NCBI GenBank assembly: GCA_944385935.1
Contig: CALWZC010000016.1
Location: 1 to 56,563 of the forward strand
Reading direction: 5' to 3'
DNA from: an uncultured Anaerofilum sp.
GTDB taxonomy: Bacteria > Bacillota > Clostridia > Oscillospirales > Ruminococcaceae
DNA length: 56,563 bases
The notes beneath the pieces were generated by a model. That model was not told the origin of the DNA. It saw only the letters and a program-made list of their open reading frames with translations, and did no database searches. A program made the translations under genes and the position numbers. Positions 9,802 through 18,176 of the stretch are shown here, in pieces (position 1 is the stretch's first letter; each line of letters opens with the position of its first letter).

Positions 9802-9999
9802 ATGAGCGGCAAAAGATTACACCGTTCTTTGAAAAATAAGGTGATTGCTGGTGTATGTGGTGGTATAGGAGAGTATTTCGATGTAGACCCTGTTCTCATT
9901 CGCATTTTGCTAGTGGTTTTGGTATTATGTTTTCACTGGGATAGTATGCTGGTGGTTGCCTATATTGCGGCGGCATTTCTTCTTCCAAAAGATGAATAA
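9802..9999 (+). CDS. PspC-domain small membrane protein
   Basis: 65 aa, essentially only a PspC domain: RSLKNKVIAGVCGGIGEYFDVDP, then a hydrophobic helix pair and a short tail ending LLPKDE. PspC domains sense or relay membrane stress in the phage-shock system; stand-alone short versions are common beside PadR/DUF1700/DUF4097 genes in Firmicutes. Last gene of the operon, 24 bp after DUF4097, with AGGGG upstream of the ATG. Confidence 0.88.
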   Translation: MSGKRLHRSLKNKVIAGVCGGIGEYFDVDPVLIRILLVVLVLCFHWDSMLVVAYIAAAFLLPKDE

Positions 10000-10008
10000 T
10001 CATATATA

Positions 10009-10040
10009 TAGGGCGGAGAAAATCTCTGCCTTATTCTTTT
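10009..10040 (+). terminator. Weak hairpin after the PspC gene
   Basis: GGCGGAG/CTCTGCC (one G-U pair) with a 5-nt loop, followed by TTATTCTTTT. Plausible weak terminator separating the PadR operon from the division block. Confidence 0.45.
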
Positions 10041-10156
10041 GTGGTACCTTTCTTTTCCACAAAATTGTAAAAAACAGTGGAAAACTGTCGTTGTTACTAA
10101 AAACAAGAATAAATGCTCTATTGCCCCCCTACAATGTAAAGATAGGGGGCGATGGA

Positions 10157-11290
10157 ATGGAAAAATGGAAACAAAAATTACTGCAAAAACAACCTATGGC
10201 AGACCTGCCCATGGTAATTTTGGTAATTACATTGGTACTGTTTGGCCTTGTAATGCTGTTTAGTGCCAGTTATGCAGTGGGTAGTTACCGCTTTCAAGAC
10301 CCGTACACCTATATCCGACCACAAGCTGTTTTTGCTGTGGTGGGATTGATTGCCATGTGGATTGCCAGCCGAGTGGATTATCACATCTATCATCACTTGG
10401 CATTTCCCATATTGGGGGTGTCTTTGGTTTTGTTGGTAGTGGTGCTATTTATGCCAGAATATAACGGCTGTAAGCGGTGGATTGTAACCCCTTTTGGAAC
10501 CCTTCAGCCCAGTGAAATCGCAAAATTTGCGGTAGTGTTGGTGTTTGCTCATATTATCTCCCTCAATCATTCCAAAATGCAGCAATTCCGCTATGGTGTA
10601 GTTCCTTTTTTGGTAATTTTGGCACCCATTGCAGGGCTGATGTTGCTAGAGCCCCATCTCTCTGGTACTGTATTAATTTTGGGAATTGGTGGAATTTTGA
10701 TGTTTGTGGGGGGTACGGGCTTGCGATGGTTTGCCCTTGCCATTGGCGGAGTAATAGCTGTGGTGGCTTGTGCTGTGGTGTTGTTGCCGGATTTGGTTCC
10801 CTATGCCATGAGTCGTTTGGAAAGCTGGCTTGACCCTTTTGCTGACCCCTTAGGCGCAGGACACCAAACCATCCAAAGTTTATACGCTATCGGTTCAGGA
10901 GGAGCCACCGGTTTGGGCTTGGGAAATTCTCGACAAAAGCATTTGTATGTACCAGAGCCACAAAACGATTTTATCTTCTCTATTATTTGTGAGGAGCTGG
11001 GCTTTATCGGTGCCATGTTGGTGGTAATACTGTTTGTTGCTTTGTTGCTACGAGGAATGATGATTGCTCTCCATGCAGCGGACAAATTTGGTTCCCTGTT
11101 GGTGGTGGGATTTGTGGTGCAGGTAGTTATGCAGGCTGTGCTGAACATTGCAGTAGTAACCAATACCATCCCAAACACCGGTATTAGTTTGCCCTTCTTT
11201 TCTTCAGGAGGAACCAGCCTGATGATGCTTTTAGGAGAAATGGGAATTGTGCTTTCTGTGTCCAGACAGGCGGGACAGACCCGCTATTAG
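10157..11290 (+). CDS. FtsW/RodA/SpoVE-family peptidoglycan polymerase
   Basis: 377-aa SEDS protein with about ten membrane helices, expected to polymerise lipid II with a partner class B PBP. Signature segments: GHQTIQSLYAIGSGG, GLGNSRQKHLYVPEPQNDFIFSIICEELG and NTGISLPFFSSGGTS. The start is the ATG at 10157, with AGGGGG 7 nt upstream; a longer reading from 9956 would run into the preceding gene and adds a tail without family character. Followed by murA and ftsZ on the same strand, so a division (FtsW) or sporulation (SpoVE) role is more likely than elongation (RodA); sequence alone does not decide. Confidence 0.88.
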   Translation: MEKWKQKLLQKQPMADLPMVILVITLVLFGLVMLFSASYAVGSYRFQDPYTYIRPQAVFAVVGLIAMWIASRVDYHIYHHLAFPILGVSLVLLVVVLFMPEYNGCKRWIVTPFGTLQPSEIAKFAVVLVFAHIISLNHSKMQQFRYGVVPFLVILAPIAGLMLLEPHLSGTVLILGIGGILMFVGGTGLRWFALAIGGVIAVVACAVVLLPDLVPYAMSRLESWLDPFADPLGAGHQTIQSLYAIGSGGATGLGLGNSRQKHLYVPEPQNDFIFSIICEELGFIGAMLVVILFVALLLRGMMIALHAADKFGSLLVVGFVVQVVMQAVLNIAVVTNTIPNTGISLPFFSSGGTSLMMLLGEMGIVLSVSRQAGQTRY

Positions 11291-11388
11291 TGTATTGGAA
11301 TATCTACAAAATTATAGAAGCAAGGTTCCATTTTGCACATTTTGCTGTGAATTTGCATAGTCTAGGGCATCAATAAAGGGAATGGGGG

Positions 11389-12702
11389 ATGGAAATGGAA
11401 TATTTGCGGATTCAAGGTGGCCATAGATTGAAGGGAACCGTTACGCTGCCCGGTGCAAAAAACAGCTTGTTGCCTATACTAGCAGCAGGAATTTTGTGCA
11501 ATAAGCCGGTTACCATACACAATGTGCCTACACTGACAGATTTAGATGCTTCTTTGCAGATTTTACGAGCAGTAGGATGGGGCGCAGAATACATGGATGG
11601 AACTGTCCAGCTTTTTCCTGCCATGCATATGCACAGCACAATTCCAGAAAAAGCGGCTGGTGCTATGCGAAGCTCTGTGTTTTATATGGCACCGTTGCTC
11701 CATCGCACTGGAAAAGTAGAATTGCCCAGCCCCGGCGGTTGTCGACTGGGCCAACGCCCCATAGATATCCATCTGGAAGGTCTTGTAAAAATGGGTGCTT
11801 GTGCAAAAATGGAAGGGGATATTTTGGTTTTGCGTGCAGAAAACGGATTAAAGGGAACTAACTTCCGTTTGCGCTATCCCAGTGTGGGAGCAACCGAAAC
11901 ATTGATGATGGCAGCTGTACTTGCAAAAGGAGAAAGCAAATTTTTTAATGTGGCAAAAGAACCCGAAGTTGTAGATTTAGCCAATTTTCTCAATACTTGT
12001 GGTGCTAAAATACAAGGGATGGGAACAGATTGCTTAGAAATTACAGGAGTAGAACGACTGGAGGGGGCAGTACATACCCTAATACCAGACCGAATTGTTG
12101 CAGCAACTCTTTTGGCAGCGGTGGTCTGTGCAGGTGGAGAGGTTTGCATGAACAATGTATGTCCGGTGCATTTGGCAGGAGTGCTGGATATATTTCGGAG
12201 GATGGGAGTGAAAATTTGGCAAACAGAGCCCGGGCAGTTAAAGGCCCAGATGTACCGCCGACCTTTGCCCTTGGGAGCAGTAAAAACAGGGCCTTTCCCT
12301 AAATTCTGCACCGATGCAGCTCCTTTGGTAGCTGCGGCATTGCTTACAAGCACAGGGCGCACCACCATAGAAGATACTGTTTTTGAAAATCGGTTTGATT
12401 GTGCCATGGAATTTTCAAAAATGGGTGCTTGTGCATTAAAGCAGGGGCGTAGTGTTCGCATATGGGGAAAAGAGGACTATGCTGGCGGGAAAGTTCATGC
12501 TGCTGACCTAAGAGGAGGAGCCGCCTTGGTATGTGCAGCTTTGGCCGCAAAAGGGGAGAGTAAAATTTTTGGTTTGGAGTATATCAACAGGGGATATAGT
12601 GACCTGCAAAGGTTGCTGTCGGATTTAGGAGCAGATATTTCCTTGCAATCCACCGAGGTTGAGAAAATATCGCTATATCAGAAAATAGCAAAGGCAGAGT
12701 AA
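11389..12702 (+). CDS. murA: UDP-N-acetylglucosamine 1-carboxyvinyltransferase
   Basis: 437 aa, full length for MurA, which transfers enolpyruvate from PEP to UDP-GlcNAc in the first committed step of peptidoglycan synthesis. PGAKNS near the N-terminus supplies the conserved Lys-Asn, GGCRLGQRPIDIH holds the catalytic Cys (about residue 118, the fosfomycin target), and DLRGGAALV near the C-terminus supplies the conserved Arg. ATGs at 11389 and 11395 are both possible, each with a G-rich site upstream. Lies 98 bp after the ftsW-like gene. Firmicutes often hold two murA copies; which one this is cannot be told from the window. Confidence 0.93.
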   Translation: MEMEYLRIQGGHRLKGTVTLPGAKNSLLPILAAGILCNKPVTIHNVPTLTDLDASLQILRAVGWGAEYMDGTVQLFPAMHMHSTIPEKAAGAMRSSVFYMAPLLHRTGKVELPSPGGCRLGQRPIDIHLEGLVKMGACAKMEGDILVLRAENGLKGTNFRLRYPSVGATETLMMAAVLAKGESKFFNVAKEPEVVDLANFLNTCGAKIQGMGTDCLEITGVERLEGAVHTLIPDRIVAATLLAAVVCAGGEVCMNNVCPVHLAGVLDIFRRMGVKIWQTEPGQLKAQMYRRPLPLGAVKTGPFPKFCTDAAPLVAAALLTSTGRTTIEDTVFENRFDCAMEFSKMGACALKQGRSVRIWGKEDYAGGKVHAADLRGGAALVCAALAAKGESKIFGLEYINRGYSDLQRLLSDLGADISLQSTEVEKISLYQKIAKAE

Positions 12703-12766
12703 AAATACCTAAAAAACAAAGTTTCAAGAGAATCTATAAACTTCTTGTCGCAATAGGCAGAAACCC

Positions 12767-12795
12767 TTGCAATTAGGCACTAAATCTGGTAATCT
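12767..12795 (+). promoter_or_regulatory. Probable ftsZ promoter
   Basis: TTGCAA (12767-12772), 17 bp, TAATCT (12790-12795), in the 203-bp murA-ftsZ gap. It leaves a leader of about 100 nt before ftsZ. Confidence 0.5.
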
Positions 12796-12905
12796 TATAC
12801 TTATACAACTATGAGTATACACAAGGCTCTACTCTTGCTCATAAACAGGAAATACATGGGCGGTTTTTATACAGCAAAAACAGGATGTATAGGGGGAATT
12901 TTTAA

Positions 12906-14093
12906 ATGGCTTTCGCTCTCGACGAAGAGATGACAAATATTACAAACATTAAAGTAATCGGTGTAGGTGGCGGCGGTGGAAATGCCGTAAACCGCATGGT
13001 AGAAAGTGGTCTGCGAGGAATTGAGTTTATTGCAATGAATACCGACCAGCAGGTATTGCTTGCTTCCAAGGCAACTATGAAGGTGCAGTTGGGTGCTAAA
13101 TTGACCAAGGGACGTGGTGCAGGTGCTGACCCAGAAATTGGTCAAAGAAGTGCCGAAGAAAGCAAGGATGAAATTGCCAATGCCTTGCGAGGTTCCCAGA
13201 TGGTATTTATCACTGCTGGTATGGGTGGTGGCACCGGAACTGGTGCGGCTCCTGTTGTTGCAGAAGTTGCCAAAGACATGGGTATTTTAACAGTGGGCAT
13301 TGTTACAAAGCCTTTCTCCTTTGAGGGCCGCCGTAAAATGAAGTTGGCAGAACAGGGTATTAACAATCTGCTGGAGCAAGTAGATAGCTTGATTGTAATT
13401 CCCAACGAGCGTTTGAAATTGATTAGTCAAGAAAAAATTACCTTAGCAAACGCATTTGAGGCTGCTGACAATGTGCTGCGTCAAGGTGTAGAGAGTATTT
13501 CTGAGCTAATCAATGTTCCTGCATTTATTAACTTGGACTTTGCCGACGTTCGCAGTATTATGAAAGACATGGGCTATGCACACATGGGTGTAGGCTCTGC
13601 AAAGGGTGCAGGAAAATCGGAGAATGCCGCAAAGGCTGCTATCTCCAGCCCTCTGTTGGAAACAAGCATTGCAGGAGCAAGGGGTGTTATTATCAACATC
13701 ACCTCCTCTCCTGATATTGGTCTGGAGGAAGTAGAGCAGGCAGCAGGGTTGATTACCAATGCAGCACATCCCGAAGCCAATATTATTTGGGGTACTGCAT
13801 TTGATGAGGGCTTGAGCGATGAAATGCACATCACTGTAGTGGCCACTGGATTTGAGCATCCCGACAATCCTGGTGGTAGTGGTAGTGTTCAGCCAGGTGT
13901 GGCAGCAGGATTGGGTGGAAGCTCCATGAATGCTGTGGGAGCAGGCAACAACACTCGTCCAGTGTTTAATGAGGACCGCAGCAGTGCAGAGGTGGCTCCA
14001 GCACCAGTAGAAAAACCTAAGGCAGAGGAAGATGTATTCTCCGATGGAAGTTTGGAGGAAATCATCAAGCTGTTGAATAACCGCCAAAAATAA
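12906..14093 (+). CDS. ftsZ: Cell division GTPase FtsZ
   Basis: 395-aa tubulin homologue that forms the Z ring. The N-terminal GTPase has GVGGGGGNAVNRM and the tubulin signature GGGTGTGAAP (about residues 106-115), followed by the T7 loop NLDFADVRSIM. A Gly/Ser-rich linker of about 65 residues follows. The C-terminal tail reads EEIIKLLNNRQK and lacks the usual DIPxFLR core that binds FtsA, ZipA or SepF. AGGGGG lies before the ATG, and an intrinsic terminator follows at 14102. No ftsA or ftsQ is adjacent. Confidence 0.97.
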   Translation: MAFALDEEMTNITNIKVIGVGGGGGNAVNRMVESGLRGIEFIAMNTDQQVLLASKATMKVQLGAKLTKGRGAGADPEIGQRSAEESKDEIANALRGSQMVFITAGMGGGTGTGAAPVVAEVAKDMGILTVGIVTKPFSFEGRRKMKLAEQGINNLLEQVDSLIVIPNERLKLISQEKITLANAFEAADNVLRQGVESISELINVPAFINLDFADVRSIMKDMGYAHMGVGSAKGAGKSENAAKAAISSPLLETSIAGARGVIINITSSPDIGLEEVEQAAGLITNAAHPEANIIWGTAFDEGLSDEMHITVVATGFEHPDNPGGSGSVQPGVAAGLGGSSMNAVGAGNNTRPVFNEDRSSAEVAPAPVEKPKAEEDVFSDGSLEEIIKLLNNRQK

Positions 14094-14101
14094 AACCATA
14101 G

Positions 14102-14152
14102 GGCGGGCCTTATCTCACTGGCAAGCCGGTGGGGAAAAGGCCCGCTTTTTTG
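14102..14152 (+). terminator. Intrinsic terminator after ftsZ
   Basis: GCGGGCCTT (14103-14111) pairs with AAGGCCCGC (14137-14145), then seven T. Confidence 0.9.
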
Positions 14153-14209
14153 TCATATTTTATAGAGATACTAGAAAAAAGTGCGAAAATGTTATGGGAG
14201 GGGAAGTTT

Positions 14210-15277
14210 ATGGCTCATACCGAACAACAAGATAAAAATGGTTTTTCTACAGTGATGTGGGGATTCAAAAAGGATGAAGTATTAGAGTATATTGACCGCA
14301 TGAGTGCCGAAAATGCACGTATGGCCCAAGAGCACAAAGAAAATGCCCAACAGCTTGAGGATAAGATTCAAAAGTTGGAGCAAGAAAACAACGATATTTT
14401 GTCTAAAACCAGACAGATTTGTGACAAGGCATTGCAACAAAAAGAGGAAATTGAGCAAGCAGAAAAAACCATTGAGGAAATGGAGTTCCAGCTAGAAAGT
14501 GCTCAAACAGTAGTGCAAGATTTTAAAGTGCGCCTGAACGAAAGCGAAGAACGACTGAATACATTACGGGCAGACAATAGCAACTTGGAACAGCAGTTGC
14601 AGCAGAAAAAACAAGAATTGGCAGAGTTGAATAATCAGCAGGGCGATTTGCAGCAAGCCTTGCAAGAGGCACAAACCAAGGCTCAGCAGATTGTGCAACA
14701 AGCTAGGGAGCAGGCTTGCCGCCTAAAGGAAGAAAGCAAGCAGCAGTGCCGCCAAATGTTGGAACAGGCACAAAGCGAAAGCGAGGCTTTAAAGGTTCGT
14801 ATCAGTGCAGAACTGGAATTGCTGCAAAAAGAAATGCAAAAGCGTGCACAGAAACAAGAAGAGGTTCCTTTCTCTCAGTCAGAAAAGAAAGATTGCAGCA
14901 CAGTAAGTGGTAATTTTACATATCGTGAGGAAAAAGCTGCACAAAAAACGCAGCAGGTAAAACAGGCAGCTGCTCAAATGTATCGTACTGTGCAAGGACT
15001 AAAGGAACAACTGGCAGAGATGGACGAGCGTGTGGAGCAGTACCTGAGGGATGTACAGCGTACAACAGCAACTCTTACACAGGAGTTGTCAAAAACAGAA
15101 AAAGAGCTGCAACGGCTTACTGTACAGGCAAATCATTTCCCCACTGCCATTCCCGCACGTAACAAAACGGATTATACCCGCAAAATCCATAATACCTTGC
15201 AGACTGCCAAAACAGAACTGGCAGACACTTTGCTGGAAACTGTAAACCGCATGTTGGAAAATAGTCCTCTTCGATAA
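14210..15277 (+). CDS. DivIVA-like coiled-coil protein
   Basis: 355 aa. The N-terminus (about residues 12-30, MWGFKKDEVLEYIDRMS) resembles the DivIVA membrane-targeting motif GYxxxEVDxFLD. Nearly all the rest is Gln/Glu/Lys-rich heptad coiled coil, with a short second helical block at the end. Expected to be cytoplasmic and septum- or pole-associated. The start is the ATG at 14210 with GGGAGGGG just upstream; an earlier in-frame ATG at 14129 lies inside the ftsZ terminator. Position directly after ftsZ supports a division role. It lacks strict DivIVA identity, so SepIVA/GpsB-like or a clade-specific scaffold is possible. Confidence 0.72.
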   Translation: MAHTEQQDKNGFSTVMWGFKKDEVLEYIDRMSAENARMAQEHKENAQQLEDKIQKLEQENNDILSKTRQICDKALQQKEEIEQAEKTIEEMEFQLESAQTVVQDFKVRLNESEERLNTLRADNSNLEQQLQQKKQELAELNNQQGDLQQALQEAQTKAQQIVQQAREQACRLKEESKQQCRQMLEQAQSESEALKVRISAELELLQKEMQKRAQKQEEVPFSQSEKKDCSTVSGNFTYREEKAAQKTQQVKQAAAQMYRTVQGLKEQLAEMDERVEQYLRDVQRTTATLTQELSKTEKELQRLTVQANHFPTAIPARNKTDYTRKIHNTLQTAKTELADTLLETVNRMLENSPLR

Positions 15278-15290
15278 CACAACAATGCTA

Positions 15291-15330
15291 AAAAAAGGCG
15301 ACTTCCCGTAAAAGGAAAGTCGCCTTTTGT
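15291..15330. terminator. Bidirectional terminator
   Basis: AAAAGGCGACTTCC / GGAAAGTCGCCTTTT stem between the convergent DivIVA-like and HD genes, with A and T runs on either side. Confidence 0.88.
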
Positions 15331-15339
15331 GTGTTTGGA

Positions 15340-15924
15340 TTATTTGCGGGGAATATCACTTGTGCCTTTTTCACGCAAGTAGGTGGCAGCAAGGTCGGCC
15401 ATGTGCAGTTTCACTGCTAGAGGATAAGCATCGTATGCTTGGCTGATGGCAAAGCTGCCCCCTCGTGCTGCATCATCAAAGCCACCCATATGCCAGCGAA
15501 TGGCAACAGCTTCGGCAGTTTTTAAACGCATAAAACGTTCAATCAAAAATACGCTTTTTTCACCATGACCATAGGGGAAGGCATCTTCCACCTGAAAAAA
15601 GGGAACCTTCTCCCATTGACCAGTTTCTTCGTTTTTTACATTGCGGGTACCTGTTTTGTAGTAGTTTGCCTTACACAAATCATGGAGTAAGGCACAAATC
15701 GTAAAACTCTCTAGATTGTCCCCTTCTTCAAAAAACATATCAACTAAAGAGTGGTATACATTCAGACTATGCCGAACTAAACCATATTCACAGGCACAAT
15801 GAAAACGAGTGGAAGCAGGAGCGCGGAAAAAGTCGGTTGTTTCCATCCATTCCAACAGTTTTTCGCTGCCGGGACGGGAAATGTTCTGCCGAAAAATTTC
15901 TATAAACTCTTCTTTGTAATCCAT
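15340..15924 (-). CDS. HD-domain phosphohydrolase-like protein
   Basis: 194 aa. A metal-binding HD signature is visible: an early His (YGLVRHSLNV), ALLHDLCK with the His-Asp pair, HGEKS and a late RWHMG. HD enzymes hydrolyse phosphate mono- or diesters, often of nucleotides, but the substrate here is unknown. Its ATG overlaps the stop of the PC4-like gene by one base (TAATG), so the two are translationally coupled. Similar proteins occur widely in gut Clostridia as hypothetical hydrolases. Confidence 0.75.
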   Translation of the reverse strand: MDYKEEFIEIFRQNISRPGSEKLLEWMETTDFFRAPASTRFHCACEYGLVRHSLNVYHSLVDMFFEEGDNLESFTICALLHDLCKANYYKTGTRNVKNEETGQWEKVPFFQVEDAFPYGHGEKSVFLIERFMRLKTAEAVAIRWHMGGFDDAARGGSFAISQAYDAYPLAVKLHMADLAATYLREKGTSDIPRK

Positions 15925-16145
15925 TAGATATCCATTTCCTCAAGCACGCCTTTGAGAATAGCAAGCTCATCATGGGTTAGGCTGATACCTTTTCCCATTT
16001 TGGTGCCATCGGGAGACCAATCACGAATATCATATTTAGGTTCACGCTCATTCCAGCTAACCAAGTTTAACTGTCGTTCCCATCCATTTGCGCTTTGAGA
16101 AAGCACAGCAATTTTTTCGGTAATTTCATACTTAAATTCTGCCAT
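15924..16145 (-). CDS. YdbC/PC4-like single-stranded nucleic-acid-binding protein
   Basis: 73 aa from the chosen start. The sequence MAEFKYEITEKIAVLS, LNLVSWNEREPKYDIRDW and KMGKGISLTHDEL matches the bacterial PC4/YdbC family, small beta-sheet dimers that bind single-stranded DNA or RNA. The ATG at 16145 is preferred over 16166 because the family begins at this Met and because the promoter at 16185-16213 would leave almost no leader for the earlier start. First gene of a two-gene operon with the HD protein. Confidence 0.82.
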   Translation of the reverse strand: MAEFKYEITEKIAVLSQSANGWERQLNLVSWNEREPKYDIRDWSPDGTKMGKGISLTHDELAILKGVLEEMDI

Positions 16146-16184
16146 TGGGGTATAACGTCCTTTCATACAGTGTTCTTTCCATCA

Positions 16185-16213
16185 ATTCTACTGTATTACT
16201 AGAACGATTGCAA
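16185..16213 (-). promoter_or_regulatory. Promoter of the PC4/HD operon
   Basis: On the minus strand TTGCAA (16213-16208), 17 bp, TAGAAT (16190-16185), about 40 bp before the ATG. Confidence 0.65.
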
Positions 16214-16290
16214 GGGATTTTTTGATTCATAAGAAAGAATATATCCTTTCCTTATGCTGAATGTGGCAGAAAATCCAAAAGAATTATTTT

Positions 16291-16590
16291 TTAAAAGGGA
16301 AATTCCTGCCTATATTTTGCCTTGTTGGCTACGGTTTCATCATCTTCTACTACACCATTGAGAGAGGGGGCACTCTGATAAAGAGAGTAGTCCATAGCTG
16401 GATGCAAGCCACCTGTGCGCAAGGCTTCCATAGAAGAACGGGCACTAGAAACAGCATTTAGTGTAATATCTGGTAGGTGGGTGCCGGGGCTGGGTTGCTG
16501 GGGAGGAATTTCTGTGGGAGAAGATGGACGGGGAATTTTAGGAAATTCAGCCTTAGTAATCTTTTTATTAGAAGAATCAAATGCACTCAT
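16291..16590 (-). CDS. Hypothetical 99-aa Pro/Ser-rich protein
   Basis: No family recognised. The N-terminal half is rich in Pro, Ser and Lys and looks disordered; the C-terminal half (SSARSSMEALRTGG...) has mixed polarity. No membrane segment or signal peptide. The gene is called because AAGGAGG, a perfect Shine-Dalgarno, lies 8 nt before the ATG; plus-strand frames across the same DNA have no such site. It stands alone between the PC4 promoter and the zinc-ribbon promoter. Confidence 0.65.
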   Translation of the reverse strand: MSAFDSSNKKITKAEFPKIPRPSSPTEIPPQQPSPGTHLPDITLNAVSSARSSMEALRTGGLHPAMDYSLYQSAPSLNGVVEDDETVANKAKYRQEFPF

Positions 16591-16699
16591 AAGAATATTA
16601 CCTCCTTCTTTTGGTTGTTATGGTTTCACCAAAGAGCAAGGAATATTCTTCTTTGTGCAAAAAAATAAAGAACATTTTGTAAATGAAAGGGCCCAGTGG

Positions 16700-16727
16700 T
16701 TGACCCCCTATGCTATGGTGGTATAAT
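16700..16727 (+). promoter_or_regulatory. Promoter for the zinc-ribbon gene
   Basis: TTGACC (16700-16705), 16 bp, TATAAT (16722-16727), about 55 bp before the ATG at 16784. Confidence 0.7.
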
Positions 16728-16783
16728 GATAGCAAAGAAAGCATACTGCTGTATTATATGCTTAAGAGAAAGGATGAAATGTT

Positions 16784-17236
16784 ATGGATACAAGAGATGT
16801 TCGCAAAATGTTACAAGCCATTGCATCTACCGCCCAAGAGGCAGCAGATGAGGCAAAGGAAAGAATGTATAGTGCCGGGCAGAGCTTGAGTGATAAATAT
16901 GATGCTGCAAAATTGAACTTGGCTCTTTCTCGCACAAAAGGGGAACAAGAAAGAATTTTTACCGACATGGGTAGAATTCAATTTTTAATGAATACAGGAA
17001 AATATTCGGATTTTGAAGCAGAACACATTACCCCCAAACAAATTATGGACCATCTAATGATTGCTGCTGAACAAAAACAGCAAGAAATAGACCGCATTCG
17101 TGAGCGACTGGAAAAAGTTAGTGGAACCAGTCAATATTGCCCATCTTGTGGCCGTCGCTGCGAGGAAGATGCAAAGTTTTGCCCTGAGTGTGGTACTGCT
17201 CTGGTTACCAAAGCGGAAAGCTCAGGTGCAATGTGA
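16784..17236 (+). CDS. Zinc-ribbon protein with helical N-terminus
   Basis: 150 aa. Residues 1-115 are charged and helical, probably coiled coil; the C-terminus is a zinc ribbon with two CxxC pairs (CPSCGRRC and FCPECG). Such proteins are common in Firmicutes and usually unassigned. GAAAGG precedes the ATG. It overlaps the following membrane protein gene if that uses the GTG at 17233, suggesting coupling. Confidence 0.75.
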   Translation: MDTRDVRKMLQAIASTAQEAADEAKERMYSAGQSLSDKYDAAKLNLALSRTKGEQERIFTDMGRIQFLMNTGKYSDFEAEHITPKQIMDHLMIAAEQKQQEIDRIRERLEKVSGTSQYCPSCGRRCEEDAKFCPECGTALVTKAESSGAM

Positions 17237-18090
17237 CTTTTCTTCAAAGTCCCTTATACCATACAGCTTGGTATTTTGTGATATATTCCTTTTTGGGCTG
17301 GTGTGTAGAGGTTTGCTTTTGCACCATATCCACAGGAAAATGGGTAAACAGAGGCTTTTTGAATGGGCCTGTTTGCCCCATTTATGGCTTTGGTATGGTA
17401 GCAATTACCACCTTACTAAACCCACTAAGGAATAATCTGCTTTTGCTATTTTTGGGCGCAATGGCCTTGGCAACAGCCTTGGAACTGATTACGGGATATA
17501 CCCTAAAGCGAATTTTCCATACAAAATGGTGGGATTATAGTAAACAAAAATTTCAACTGGGAGGGTATATTTGCCTGAAATTTAGTATACTATGGGGATT
17601 GGGTGGTACCGCTGCACTGCGGATTGTTCATCCCTTGGTAGAACGCTTTGCCATTGCTTTAGAGGCTCCACCTACTGCTACACTACTAGCAATTCTTCTT
17701 GTTTTGTTTCTGCTAGATAGCATTGTAACAGTAAATACCATTGCAAAGCTAAACCACAATCTAGGAGAAATTACCCGCATTACCCACATGCTCCATGAAA
17801 CCAGCGATGTAATTGCTGAAAATTTGGGAGAAAATGCCTTAACAGCACATGGAAAGTATACCGAAAAAAGGCAAGCATTCCATCAAGCCAAGGATAATTT
17901 GGAGGATACAGCACAAGAAACCTACCTAGAGCTTTGTAATCGTTTGGATTCTTTGCGAGAAGAATTACAACAAGCCAAACGCTTTGGGGCAGTTCGATTG
18001 TTGAAAGCATTCCCCAAAATGAAAAGCAACCGTTATGCGGATGCATTAGAGGATTTGCGCCGCCGGCTTCGTAATAGAAAATCAGAATAA
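17233..18090 (+). CDS. DUF1113 / putative ABC-transporter type IV membrane protein
   Basis: About 285 aa from a GTG start that overlaps the zinc-ribbon stop. The N-terminal two thirds match the family by YSFLGWCVE, a GFLNGPVCPIYGFG segment and TGYTLKRIFHTKWWDYS, with five or six membrane helices. The C-terminal about 110 residues are a cytoplasmic helical tail. Function of the family is unknown despite the ABC-type name; no ATPase is nearby. An earlier start at 17188 lies inside the upstream gene and has no ribosome site. A strong terminator follows. Confidence 0.75.
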   Translation: MTFLQSPLYHTAWYFVIYSFLGWCVEVCFCTISTGKWVNRGFLNGPVCPIYGFGMVAITTLLNPLRNNLLLLFLGAMALATALELITGYTLKRIFHTKWWDYSKQKFQLGGYICLKFSILWGLGGTAALRIVHPLVERFAIALEAPPTATLLAILLVLFLLDSIVTVNTIAKLNHNLGEITRITHMLHETSDVIAENLGENALTAHGKYTEKRQAFHQAKDNLEDTAQETYLELCNRLDSLREELQQAKRFGAVRLLKAFPKMKSNRYADALEDLRRRLRNRKSE

Positions 18091-18116
18091 ACTGAGCCCA
18101 AATCTTGATATTGTTC

Positions 18117-18165
18117 TAAAAAACCCCCTGTGATGCCAGCAGTTGGCTATCACAGGGGGTTTTTT
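18117..18165. terminator. Bidirectional terminator
   Basis: AACCCCCTGTGAT / ATCACAGGGGGTT stem with flanking A and T runs between convergent genes. Confidence 0.92.
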
Positions 18166-18176
18166 ATGGTTGAGAT

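Noticed and set aside
9956-10156. Longer N-terminus for the FtsW-like protein
   Set aside because: It would overlap the PspC gene and a hairpin; the ATG at 10157 has a good ribosome site and family-like length.
16261-16726. Plus-strand frames of 66 and 103 aa around 16.3-16.7 kb
   Set aside because: They lack ribosome sites, whereas the minus-strand 99-aa gene has a perfect one.
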